Shown one piece after another: positions 24,261-32,270 of a DNA stretch of 41,154 nt. The notes below the pieces were generated by a model, which worked only from the letters and a program-made list of their open reading frames with translations, had not been told where the DNA came from and searched no databases. The DNA is from Pseudomonas plecoglossicida NBRC 103162 = DSM 15088 (GTDB lineage: Bacteria; Pseudomonadota; Gammaproteobacteria; Pseudomonadales; Pseudomonadaceae): NCBI RefSeq assembly GCF_000730665.1, contig NZ_BBIV01000053.1:1-41154 (forward strand), written 5' to 3'. Numbering within the stretch: the stretch's first letter is position 1; every line of letters begins with the position of its first letter. The position numbers were made by a program, and so were the translations under genes.

Positions 24261-27200
24261 ATGAAAAGAATGCTGATTAACGCAACTCAACCCGAAGAGT
24301 TGCGTGTAGCCCTGGTGGACGGCCAACGTCTCTACGACCTGGACATCGAGTCCGGCGCGCGCGAGCAGAAAAAGGCCAACATCTACAAAGGCAAGATCAC
24401 CCGGATCGAGCCCAGCCTCGAAGCGGCCTTCGTCGACTTCGGCTCTGAACGTCACGGCTTCCTGCCGCTGAAGGAAATCTCCCGCGAATACTTCAAGAAA
24501 GCCCCTGAAGGCCGCGTCAACATCAAGGAAGTCCTGAGCGAAGGCCAGGAAGTCATCGTCCAGGTCGAGAAGGAAGAGCGCGGCAACAAAGGCGCCGCCC
24601 TGACCACCTTCATCAGCCTGGCGGGCCGCTACCTGGTGCTGATGCCCAACAACCCGCGTGCCGGCGGTATCTCCCGCCGCATCGAAGGCGAAGAGCGCAA
24701 CGAACTGCGCGAAGCCCTCAACGGCCTGACCGTACCAGGCGACATGGGCCTGATCGTGCGCACCGCAGGCCTTGGCCGCAGCAGCGAAGAAATGCAGTGG
24801 GACCTCGACTACCTGCTGCAGCTGTGGACTGCCATCAAGGAAGCCTCCCTGGACCGCGCTGCGCCATTCCTGATCTACCAGGAAAGCAACGTCATCATCC
24901 GCGCCATTCGCGACTACCTGCGCCAGGACATCGGCGAAGTGCTGATCGACAGCATCGACGCCCAGGAAGAAGCCCTGACCTTCATCCGTCAGGTGATGCC
25001 GCAATACGCCAGCAAGGTGAAGCTGTACGAAGACAGCGTGCCACTGTTCAACCGCTTCCAGATCGAAAGCCAGATCGAAACCGCCTTCCAGCGCGTGGTC
25101 GACCTGCCATCCGGCGGCTCGATCGTGATCGACCCGACCGAGGCACTGGTTTCCATCGACATCAACTCGGCGCGCGCCACCAAGGGCAGCGACATCGAAG
25201 AAACCGCCCTGCAGACCAACCTGGAAGCGGCCGAGGAAATCGCCCGCCAGCTGCGCCTGCGTGACATCGGCGGCCTGATCGTCATCGACTTCATCGACAT
25301 GACCCCGGCGAAGAACCAGCGCGCCGTGGAAGAGCGCGTGCGCGAATGCCTGGAGGCCGACCGCGCCCGTGTCCAGGTAGGCCGCATCTCGCGCTTCGGC
25401 CTGCTGGAAATGTCCCGTCAGCGCCTGCGCCCGTCGCTGGGCGAAAGCAGCGGCATCGTCTGCCCACGCTGCTCCGGCACCGGCATCATCCGTGACGTCG
25501 AATCGCTGTCGCTGGCAATCCTGCGTCTGATCGAAGAAGAAGCCCTCAAAGACCGCACCGCCGAAGTACGGGCACAGGTGCCGATCCCGGTGGCGGCCTT
25601 CCTGCTCAACGAGAAGCGCAACTCGATCACCAAGATCGAACTGCGCACCCGTGCGCGCATCATCATCCTGCCGAACGATCACCTGGAAACCCCGCACTTT
25701 GAAGTCCAGCGCCTGCGCGACGACAATCCGGAAGTGCTGAACAACCAGTCCAGCTACGAAATCGCCGCATCGGAAACCGAAGAGGCGCCGCTGCCGACCG
25801 CCACCCGCACCCTGGTACGCCAGGAAGCCGCGGTGAAGACCGCACCAGCCCGCGCCAACGCGCCGGTACCGACCACCGAAGAAGAGCAGCCTGCCGCACC
25901 CGCAGCACCCGCAGCACCTGCGCCGAGCGTGCCGGAGCCAAGCCTGTTCAAGGGCCTGGTCAAGTCGCTGGTCAGCCTGTTCGCCGGCAAGGATGAACCT
26001 GTCGCCGCTCCGGCCGTGGTCACCGAAAAGCCTGCCACCGAGCGCACGCCGCGCAACGAAGAGCGTCGCAACGGCCGCCAGCAGAGCCGCAACCGTAACG
26101 GCCGTCGTGACGAAGAGCGCAAACCGCGCGAGGAGCGTGCCGAGCGCGCCCCGCGTGAAGAGCGCCAGCCTCGCGAAGAGCGTGCCCCACGTGAAGAACG
26201 CGCCCCACGCGAAGAGCGGGCACCACGCCAGCCACGCGAAGACCGCCGCGGCAACCGTGAAGAGCGCCCGGTTCGCGAACTGCGCGAGCCACTGGACGCT
26301 GCACCGGTCGCCCGCGAAGAGCGCCAGCCACGCGAGGAGCGTGCACCTCGTGAAGAACGCGTAGCCCGCGAAGAGCGAGCGCCGCGTGAAGAGCGCACAC
26401 CACGCGAAGAACGCGCCCCACGTGAAGAGCGTGCCCCGCGTGAAGAGCGTGCCCCTCGCGAGGAACGCGCTCCGCGTGAAGAACGTGCACCTCGCGAGGA
26501 ACGCGCCCCACGTGAAGAACGCGCCCCACGCGAAGAGCGTCAACCACGCCCGCCGCGCGAAGAGCGTCAGCCACGTGCAACCGAACAGGCCGCCGAGCAG
26601 GCTGCCGAGCTCGCCGAAGAGCAATTGCCGAACGAAGAACTGCTGCAGGACGAGCAGGAAGGTGTCGATGGCGAGCGTCCGCGCCGCCGCTCCCGTGGCC
26701 AACGTCGCCGCAGCAACCGTCGTGAACGTCAGCGCAATGCCAATGGCGAGTTGATCGAAGGCAGCGAAGACGATGGCAGCGAAGAGCAGCCACAGCATCA
26801 GGCCACCGAACTGGGTGCAGAACTCGCCGCCGGCCTGACCGTCACCGCCGCAGTCGCCAGCAGCAACATCAGTGCCGGTGCCGAGGCTGAAGCCAACCAG
26901 CAGGCCGAACGCGCCACTGCCGATACAGCCGTCACCGACAACAGCGAAGCCCCGGTCGAGCAGGTCGAAGCCGCTGTCCAGGCCGAGGAAACCGTGATCG
27001 CGCCTGTGGTCGAGCAACCTGTCAGCCAGCCTGCTGCCGTGGTCGAGGCTAGCGCCGAGCCTGTGGTCGAAGCTGCACCGCAGCCCGTTGTCGAAGCCGA
27101 ACCTGCACCTGCCGCCGAGCCGGTTGTAGTTGCCCAGGCACCGGCAATCGAGGCCGGTGAAGCCGAGAAGGCCCCGGTCGCCTTCGAAGCTGCACCTGCG

Positions 27201-27491
27201 GCAGAGCCCGCTCCAGTCGTCGAAGCTCAACCAGAAGTGGTTGCCGAGCCTGCCCCGGTCACTGTCGAAGTAGCGCCTGTCGCTGCAGAGCCAGCCCCGG
27301 AAGAAGCACCGGCAGTGGTCGAAGCCGCTACCGTCATGCTGCCCAATGGCCGCGCACCGAACGACCCACGTGAAGTACGTCGCCGCAAGCGTGAAGCCGA
27401 GGCTGCCGCCAAGGCCGCTCAGGAAGTTGCAACTGCAGCCGACGAGCCTGCGCTGGAAACCGCCGATGAGCACAAGCCACATCACGGTTGA
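24261..27491 (+). CDS. rne: Ribonuclease E
   Basis: RNase E is the essential endonuclease that matures rRNA and tRNA and starts mRNA decay, scaffolding the degradosome at the membrane. In the 1076 residues I see an N-terminal catalytic half with an S1 domain (about 35-120, NIYKGKITRIEPSLEAAFVDF) and the catalytic metal-binding aspartates D300 and D343 (VSIDINSARAT; LIVIDFIDM). The zinc-link cysteines are C401 and C404 (CPRCSG). The C-terminal half is disordered: residues 621-769 hold about twenty REER units, followed by an RRRSRGQRRRSNRRERQR patch and an Ala/Val/Glu/Pro-rich tract. A conserved end PNGRAPNDPREVRRRKRE follows. Such tails bind RNA and partner proteins. ATG 24261 has no clear Shine-Dalgarno sequence and lies just after a hairpin. 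Confidence 0.98.
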   Translation: MKRMLINATQPEELRVALVDGQRLYDLDIESGAREQKKANIYKGKITRIEPSLEAAFVDFGSERHGFLPLKEISREYFKKAPEGRVNIKEVLSEGQEVIVQVEKEERGNKGAALTTFISLAGRYLVLMPNNPRAGGISRRIEGEERNELREALNGLTVPGDMGLIVRTAGLGRSSEEMQWDLDYLLQLWTAIKEASLDRAAPFLIYQESNVIIRAIRDYLRQDIGEVLIDSIDAQEEALTFIRQVMPQYASKVKLYEDSVPLFNRFQIESQIETAFQRVVDLPSGGSIVIDPTEALVSIDINSARATKGSDIEETALQTNLEAAEEIARQLRLRDIGGLIVIDFIDMTPAKNQRAVEERVRECLEADRARVQVGRISRFGLLEMSRQRLRPSLGESSGIVCPRCSGTGIIRDVESLSLAILRLIEEEALKDRTAEVRAQVPIPVAAFLLNEKRNSITKIELRTRARIIILPNDHLETPHFEVQRLRDDNPEVLNNQSSYEIAASETEEAPLPTATRTLVRQEAAVKTAPARANAPVPTTEEEQPAAPAAPAAPAPSVPEPSLFKGLVKSLVSLFAGKDEPVAAPAVVTEKPATERTPRNEERRNGRQQSRNRNGRRDEERKPREERAERAPREERQPREERAPREERAPREERAPRQPREDRRGNREERPVRELREPLDAAPVAREERQPREERAPREERVAREERAPREERTPREERAPREERAPREERAPREERAPREERAPREERAPREERAPREERQPRPPREERQPRATEQAAEQAAELAEEQLPNEELLQDEQEGVDGERPRRRSRGQRRRSNRRERQRNANGELIEGSEDDGSEEQPQHQATELGAELAAGLTVTAAVASSNISAGAEAEANQQAERATADTAVTDNSEAPVEQVEAAVQAEETVIAPVVEQPVSQPAAVVEASAEPVVEAAPQPVVEAEPAPAAEPVVVAQAPAIEAGEAEKAPVAFEAAPAAEPAPVVEAQPEVVAEPAPVTVEVAPVAAEPAPEEAPAVVEAATVMLPNGRAPNDPREVRRRKREAEAAAKAAQEVATAADEPALETADEHKPHHG
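26121..26567 (+). repeat. Coding tandem repeat: REER array in RNase E
   Basis: Residues 621-769 of RNase E contain about twenty REER tetrapeptides, mostly as the 18-bp unit encoding APREER. Seven consecutive APREER copies run from about 26413 to 26538. Codons vary synonymously between units (for example CGC/CGT, GAA/GAG, CCA/CCT/CCG), so the array is not a recent perfect slippage product and the peptide appears to be under selection. Confidence 0.95.
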
Positions 27492-27507
27492 TAGCAACGG
27501 CTGAATG

Positions 27508-27543
27508 AAAAAGCCCCGCCAGTGCGAACTGGCGGGGCTTTTT
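27508..27543. terminator. Strong terminator after rne
   Basis: A 16-bp stem, with AAAAAGCCCCGCCAGT pairing with its complement across a GCGA tetraloop and a T run, begins about 17 nt after the rne stop. The A/T flanks make it bidirectional, though murB on the other strand ends farther off. Confidence 0.93.
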
Positions 27544-27571
27544 CTTGGTTGGATGTTTTGCGTTGACTGCA

Positions 27572-27657
27572 CCGGCCTCATCGCCGGCAAGCCGGCTCCC
27601 ACATGAAAGAGTGCAGTGCAATACCTGTGGGAACCGGCTTGCCGGCGATGAGGCCGG
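27572..27657. repeat. Inverted pair of REP elements
   Basis: REP copies at 27572-27603 and 27626-27657 face each other with a 22-bp spacer, each with the CCGGCCTCATCGCCGGCAAG core. They sit between the convergent rne and murB genes and could form one long stem in either transcript. Confidence 0.9.
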
Positions 27658-27671
27658 TACAGGCGCAGCGA

Positions 27672-28691
27672 TCAGTAAAGGTTGGGCTCCATCTCCAGCT
27701 CGACCCCGAATCGCTGCAGAACATCAGCCTGGATACGCTGTGCCAGCGCATGCATCTGCCCCCCGCTCGCCTGACCATAATTGACCAGTACCAGCGATTG
27801 CAGCTTGTGCACCCCGGCATCGCCCTCGCGATAACCCTTCCATCCCGCCTGTTCGATCAACCACCCCGCCGCCAGCTTCACCTGGCCATCGGCCTGAGGA
27901 TAAGCCACCACACCTGCATATCGGGCACGAATCCGCTCCACTCGCTCGGCAGACACCACCGGGTTCTTGAAGAAACTCCCCGCATTACCCAGTTCGGCCG
28001 GATCAGGCAATTTCTCGCGGCGAATGCTGCAGATGGCATCGCTGATCGCCTGGCCAGTCGGCTGCCCGACGCCCTGCTCCAGCAAACGCTGACGCACCGG
28101 GCCGTAGTCCAGGTGCGCCTGCAGAACACGGCTCAGGGCAAAGCGCACGCGCAGGATCAACCAACGGCCAGGGTTGCGCTTGAACAGGCTGTCGCGGTAT
28201 CCGAAGGCGCATTCATCCAGGTCGAAATTGCGCAGCTCACCCGTTTCCCGGTCGAGTGCGGTCAGCCCGACGAACACGTCCTTGATCTCCACGCCATAGG
28301 CACCGACGTTCTGCATCGGCGCGGCCCCCACGGTGCCCGGGATCAGGCTGAGGTTTTCCAGGCCACAGTAGCCTTGCGCCAGCGACCATTGCACGAACGG
28401 ATGCCAGGCTTCGCCCGCTTCGGCCTCGACCACCACCCGCTCGCCATCATCGCTCAGCACCCAGCGGCCCTGGCTGGCCATATGCAGCACCAGCGCGTCG
28501 ACATCACGGGTCAGCAGCAGGTTGCTGCCGCCGCCGATCACCATCACAGGCACCCCCATCTGCTGCGCCTGGGCCAACGCTTCACGCACTTCCTCATCAT
28601 TGTGGGCCTGGGTGAAATACCGGGCGCTCACGTCGATGCCGAAGGTGTTGTAGGGCTTGAGCGACACCTGCCCTTGCCATCGCGCTGTCAT
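27672..28691 (-). CDS. murB: UDP-N-acetylmuramate dehydrogenase
   Basis: MurB is the FAD enzyme that reduces UDP-GlcNAc-enolpyruvate to UDP-MurNAc in peptidoglycan synthesis. The 339-residue type I protein has the FAD-binding VIGGGSNLLLT (about 50-60), YRDSLFK, the catalytic serine region GNAGSFFKNP and the C-terminal glutamate (ELEMEPNLY). The ATG at 28691 overlaps the stop of the phosphatase gene (ATGA), so translation is coupled. It is the last gene of the envelope cluster. Confidence 0.97.
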   Translation of the reverse strand: MTARWQGQVSLKPYNTFGIDVSARYFTQAHNDEEVREALAQAQQMGVPVMVIGGGSNLLLTRDVDALVLHMASQGRWVLSDDGERVVVEAEAGEAWHPFVQWSLAQGYCGLENLSLIPGTVGAAPMQNVGAYGVEIKDVFVGLTALDRETGELRNFDLDECAFGYRDSLFKRNPGRWLILRVRFALSRVLQAHLDYGPVRQRLLEQGVGQPTGQAISDAICSIRREKLPDPAELGNAGSFFKNPVVSAERVERIRARYAGVVAYPQADGQVKLAAGWLIEQAGWKGYREGDAGVHKLQSLVLVNYGQASGGQMHALAQRIQADVLQRFGVELEMEPNLY

Positions 28692-29152
28692 AACCGCCCC
28701 TTGATTTCCACGACCAGCTCACGGCAGGCTGCCTCGATCAGGTCCAGCACTTGCTCGAAACCGTCGGAACCGCCGTAGTACGGGTCCGGCACCTCGTCGA
28801 GGGCAGCGCCATAGCGGCGCAGGAACAAATCGAGCTCGCCGACCGCAGTCTGCGGGCGCATGGCCTGCAGGTGGCCGAGATTGCTTTCGTCCATGGCCAG
28901 GACCAGGTCGTACTCGGCAAAATGCGCCACCTTGACCTGCTGGGCTCGCTGCGCCGAGAGGTCGTAACCCCTGGCCAGCGCGGCCTTGCAGGTGCGGCTG
29001 TCGGGCGCCTTGCCGACATGCCAGTCGCCGGTGCCGGCAGAGGCCACGTGCACCTGTTCGGCCAGCCCTGCGACCTGCAGTTGATGGCGCAACACACCTT
29101 CGGCGGTGGGCGAGCGGCAGATATTGCCCAGGCACACGAACAGAACGCGCAT
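28688..29152 (-). CDS. Low-molecular-weight protein-tyrosine phosphatase
   Basis: The 154-residue LMW-PTP fold enzyme has the P-loop VCLGNICRSPTAEG (cysteine nucleophile in C-x5-R) at the N-terminus and the general-acid aspartate in VPDPYYGG near residue 124. Relatives dephosphorylate tyrosine kinases that control exopolysaccharide, but no such kinase is nearby; the context is Kdo and peptidoglycan synthesis. The start ATG 29152 shares a base with the kdsB stop (TGATG), and the stop overlaps murB by ATGA. The open frame upstream of 29152 is antisense noise. Confidence 0.93.
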   Translation of the reverse strand: MRVLFVCLGNICRSPTAEGVLRHQLQVAGLAEQVHVASAGTGDWHVGKAPDSRTCKAALARGYDLSAQRAQQVKVAHFAEYDLVLAMDESNLGHLQAMRPQTAVGELDLFLRRYGAALDEVPDPYYGGSDGFEQVLDLIEAACRELVVEIKGRL

Positions 29153-29916
29153 CAGGCCTCCAACAAGCGCCGCACGCGCTCCAGGTCTTCGGGAGTATCC
29201 ACGCCCACGGCCGGCGCTTCGATGGCATCTTCGACATGGATACGTACGCCATGCCACAGGGCGCGCAGCTGCTCCAGCGACTCGGTCTGCTCGAGCCAGC
29301 ATGGACCCCAGCTGACGAAGTCCTGGAGAAAGCCCACGCGGTAGGCATACATGCCGATATGGCGGCGATACGGCACGCCTTCCGGCAGTTGGTTGCGGTC
29401 CTTGGCGAAGGCATCGCGCGCCCACGGCAACGGTGCACGGCTGAAGGTCAACGCCAGGCCGTTCTTGTCGCTGACCACCTTGACCGCATTGGGATTGAAC
29501 ACGGTTTCCGGCTCGTGGATCGGCTCGGCCAGGGTGGCGATGCCCGCTTCCGGGTGAGCGGCCAGGTTGCTGGCCACCTGGTCGATGATCACCGGCGGAA
29601 TCAGCGGTTCGTCACCCTGCACGTTGACCACGATGGCATCGGCGGGCAGGCCGAGCTGCGCGGCCACTTCGGCCAGGCGATCAGTGCCCGATTCATGATC
29701 GGCGCGGGTCAACAGCACTTCACCGCCAAACGCCTGGCACGCCTCGACGATGCTGGCGTCGTCGGTGGCAATGACCACGCGACTGGCGCCGCTCTTGCGC
29801 GCCTGTTCCCAGACGTGCTGGACCATCGGCTTGCCGGCGATCATCAGCAGCGGTTTGCCCGGCAGGCGCGTGGAACGCAGGCGGGCGGGAATCACCACGG
29901 TGAAGTCGATACTCAT
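29152..29916 (-). CDS. kdsB: CMP-Kdo synthetase
   Basis: KdsB activates Kdo with CTP to CMP-Kdo for the lipopolysaccharide inner core. The 254-residue nucleotidyltransferase has the N-terminal IPARLRSTRLPGKPLL, the VNVQGDEPLIPP motif and HIGMYAYRVGFL. It is coupled on both sides: ATGA with the upstream ycaR stop and TGATG with the phosphatase. Confidence 0.97.
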   Translation of the reverse strand: MSIDFTVVIPARLRSTRLPGKPLLMIAGKPMVQHVWEQARKSGASRVVIATDDASIVEACQAFGGEVLLTRADHESGTDRLAEVAAQLGLPADAIVVNVQGDEPLIPPVIIDQVASNLAAHPEAGIATLAEPIHEPETVFNPNAVKVVSDKNGLALTFSRAPLPWARDAFAKDRNQLPEGVPYRRHIGMYAYRVGFLQDFVSWGPCWLEQTESLEQLRALWHGVRIHVEDAIEAPAVGVDTPEDLERVRRLLEA

Positions 29917-30098
29917 TTGTCCAGACGCTCATCGTCGGTCAGGGTGCGAGCCTCACTTTCCAGCATCACCGGGATGCCGTCGCGAATCGGATAGGCCAAG
30001 CCTGCGCCCTTGCTGATCAGCTCGGTCTTGTCGGCGCTGAGCTTGAGCGGGCCCTTGGTGATCGGGCAGGCCAGGATGTCGAGCAGTTTGGTGTCCAT
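29913..30098 (-). CDS. ycaR: Trm112-like / YcaR family small protein
   Basis: The 61-residue protein of the Trm112/UPF0434 family has LLDILACPITKGPLKL and GLAYPIRDGIPVMLESEAR. It is a small zinc-ribbon-like fold, although only one cysteine (CP) is kept and metal binding is unlikely. It is nearly always found between lpxK and kdsB, suggesting a helper role in lipopolysaccharide synthesis, not proven. The start at ATG 30098 gives the family N-terminus MDTKLLDILACP. The stop overlaps kdsB (ATGA). Confidence 0.93.
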   Translation of the reverse strand: MDTKLLDILACPITKGPLKLSADKTELISKGAGLAYPIRDGIPVMLESEARTLTDDERLDK

Positions 30099-30142
30099 GG
30101 AAGCTTCCTTGAGGCCAGGTGGCCGGAAAATAGAAAACGGGC

Positions 30143-31153
30143 TCAGGGCGTGCACTGCGCCAGCAGGCGTTGCAGCTGGCTGTCGAACCAGGCGACGAAG
30201 GCCGCCGTGGGCTGCGCCTCGACGGCCAGGTACCACCAGTCATCGGCGGCAAAAGCCCGGCATTTCACCGCATCCTTTTCGGTCATGACCAGCGGCAGTG
30301 GCGGGTTGAACGCCAGGCGTTCGGCGCTGAACTCGGCGTGGTCGGCGAAGGGATGCGGTACCGGCTGCCAGTTTAGCCCCAGCAGGGTATTGAAGAAACG
30401 TTGCGGGTTGCCGATACCGGCAACCGCGTGCAGGCGTTGGCCTGCCGGGAACACGTCCAGCGCGCGTCGCTCGCCGCTGCGCAGGTTGACCAGGGCACTG
30501 GGCTGCAAACGGAAGGCGAAGCCATCGGGGCGATCAGCCTTGGCGCCATTGAACAGCACCGCATCCGCTTCCTGCAGGCGCTCGGCCGGCTCACGCAGAG
30601 GCCCGGCCGGCAGGCAGCGGCCATTTCCAAGGCCGCGGGCGGCGTCGATCAGCACCAGCTCCAGATCACGCGCCAGGCGGTAGTGCTGCATGCCGTCATC
30701 ACACAGGATCAGGTCCAGCGGCTCGCTGGCCAACAGCGCCTGTACGGCGCGCGAACGGTCGGGGTCGATCATCAGCGGCACGCCGGTGCGCTGGACGATC
30801 AGCAGCGGTTCGTCGCCAGCCTGGCCGGCAGGCTGATGCGCCTCGACGCGCCAGGGCAATTGCGGCGGCTTGGCACCATAACCGCGGCTGACCACCCCGA
30901 CCTTCAGCCCCTGCTTTCGGCAATGCTCGATCAGCCAGAGGATCATCGGCGTCTTGCCGGTCCCACCAATGGTGATATTGCCCACCACGATGACCGGCAC
31001 CGGGGCCCGATAGCTGGCGCTTTCGCCACTGAGATAACGCGCACGCTTGCGCATGACCACACGGCGGTACAACGCCTCGAGCGGACGCAGCAGGGCCAGC
31101 GCCGGATGCCCGGCATACCAGGCAGCCAACAGACGGTCGGCGAGCGCCATCAA
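30143..31153 (-). CDS. lpxK: Tetraacyldisaccharide 4'-kinase
   Basis: LpxK phosphorylates the 4'-position of the lipid A precursor at the inner membrane. The 336-residue protein has the P-loop GNITIGGTGKTPM (about 57-69), a catalytic Asp/His region in ILCDDGMQHYRLARD and an N-terminal membrane-associated helix (WYAGHPALALLRPLEALYR). It is coupled to exbD (ATGA at 31150-31153), with 44 bp before ycaR. Confidence 0.96.
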   Translation of the reverse strand: MMALADRLLAAWYAGHPALALLRPLEALYRRVVMRKRARYLSGESASYRAPVPVIVVGNITIGGTGKTPMILWLIEHCRKQGLKVGVVSRGYGAKPPQLPWRVEAHQPAGQAGDEPLLIVQRTGVPLMIDPDRSRAVQALLASEPLDLILCDDGMQHYRLARDLELVLIDAARGLGNGRCLPAGPLREPAERLQEADAVLFNGAKADRPDGFAFRLQPSALVNLRSGERRALDVFPAGQRLHAVAGIGNPQRFFNTLLGLNWQPVPHPFADHAEFSAERLAFNPPLPLVMTEKDAVKCRAFAADDWWYLAVEAQPTAAFVAWFDSQLQRLLAQCTP

Positions 31154-31584
31154 GGTGTGCCCTGGGCCGCCTCGACGGTGGTCATGCGCAGGTGGCTGAA
31201 ACCGAGCTTGCCGGCAGCATCCATCGCGGTGATCACGGCCTGGTGCGGGGTCTTGCCGTCGGCGCTGATTGCGAATGGCAACGTAGTATCGCCTCCGGAC
31301 TCACGCTCGATGGCCTCGGTCAGGGTGGCCAGGTCGCTCTTGGGCAGCAGGTGGTTGTTCACCGAATAGACGCCCTCGGCGCTGATGGTGACCTCCACCA
31401 GCTTGTCCTGATCCGCCGGCGGCTGTTCGGCGCTGGCGGCCTCGGGCAGCTCGACGCGCAACTGCGTCTCACGGGTAAAGGTGGTGGTGACCACGAAGAA
31501 CAGCAGCAGGACGAACACCACATCGATCAGCGACGCCAGGTTGATGTCGACGTTCTCCCGCTGGCGATTGCGCCGGAACTTCAC
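31150..31584 (-). CDS. exbD: ExbD/TolR family biopolymer transporter
   Basis: The 144-residue inner-membrane protein has one transmembrane helix (LIDVVFVLLLFFVVTTTF, about 17-35) carrying the conserved proton-pathway aspartate, and a periplasmic TolR-like domain. With the ExbB-like partner it forms a proton-driven motor. It is encoded beside lpxK and comEC with no TonB gene nearby, so the energised partner is unclear. This is a second exbBD-type set, typical of pseudomonads. Start and stop both overlap neighbours by ATGA. Confidence 0.92.
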   Translation of the reverse strand: MKFRRNRQRENVDINLASLIDVVFVLLLFFVVTTTFTRETQLRVELPEAASAEQPPADQDKLVEVTISAEGVYSVNNHLLPKSDLATLTEAIERESGGDTTLPFAISADGKTPHQAVITAMDAAGKLGFSHLRMTTVEAAQGTP

Positions 31585-32216
31585 GCCTTGCCTCCGGCCA
31601 CTTCGACTTCACGGTCGCCCTGGATGACTTCCACCAGCTTGATCGCTTCCTGCTCCATGCCCACCACCAGCTCGTCGATGCGACGCAGCAGGAAGCGATG
31701 GAAGAACACGGCGGGGATACCCACCATCAAGCCGGCGGCGGTGGTGACCAGGGCCTTGGAGATACCCCCTGCCAGCACGGCGGCGTTAGCAGTCATCTGC
31801 GAGCCCATGAAGGCGCTGAAGATGTCGATCATGCCCAGCACGGTGCCCAGCAGGCCTAGCAGCGGGGCCATTGCGGCAATGGTGCCGAGGGTGCTGATGT
31901 AGCGCTCGAGTTCGTGGATGACCCGCGAGGCGGCTTCTTCGATGCACTCTTTCATGATCTCGCGACCATGGCGCGAGTTGGCCAGGCCTGCCGCGAGGAT
32001 CTCGCCCAACGGCGAGTCGGCGCGCAGGGCCTTGAGCTTGTCACTGGTGAGTTGCTTGTCCTTGATCCACATCCACACCTGGCCGAGCAGGTGCGGTGGC
32101 GTGACACGGCTGGCGCGCAGGGTCCACAGGCGCTCGACGACGATAGCCATGGCAGCGATGGAACTCAGAATGATCGGCAGCATCATCCAACCACCGGACT
32201 TGACCAATTCCCACAC
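31581..32216 (-). CDS. exbB: MotA/TolQ/ExbB family proton channel
   Basis: The 211-residue polytopic protein has three membrane helices: MMLPIILSSIAAMAIVVERL near the N-terminus, then two in the C-terminal half (GTIAAMAPLLGLLGTVLGMI and ALVTTAAGLMVGIPAVFFH). These carry the conserved Gly/Thr channel residues. GTG 32216 with AAAGGGG upstream gives the family start WELVKSGGWMMLPI; an ATG at 32255 would add 13 residues and cannot be excluded. It is the partner of the overlapping exbD gene and lies 54 bp after comEC. Confidence 0.92.
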   Translation of the reverse strand: MWELVKSGGWMMLPIILSSIAAMAIVVERLWTLRASRVTPPHLLGQVWMWIKDKQLTSDKLKALRADSPLGEILAAGLANSRHGREIMKECIEEAASRVIHELERYISTLGTIAAMAPLLGLLGTVLGMIDIFSAFMGSQMTANAAVLAGGISKALVTTAAGLMVGIPAVFFHRFLLRRIDELVVGMEQEAIKLVEVIQGDREVEVAGGKA

Positions 32217-32270
32217 AGTAAACGCCCCTTTGGAAAAAGGCCGCCACTCTACCATACGCGCGCCAGGGGC

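Noticed and set aside
26121..26567. Possible CRISPR or DNA-level tandem repeat array
   Set aside because: The 18-bp units are directly adjacent with no spacers and stay in the rne reading frame; they encode protein repeats.
23847..27602. A 1251-codon open frame on the minus strand opposite rne
   Set aside because: It is the antisense shadow of rne, kept open by high GC and codon bias. It starts in the REP/terminator region, has repetitive Phe/Ala/Gly composition mirroring the REER array, and has no promoter or ribosome site.
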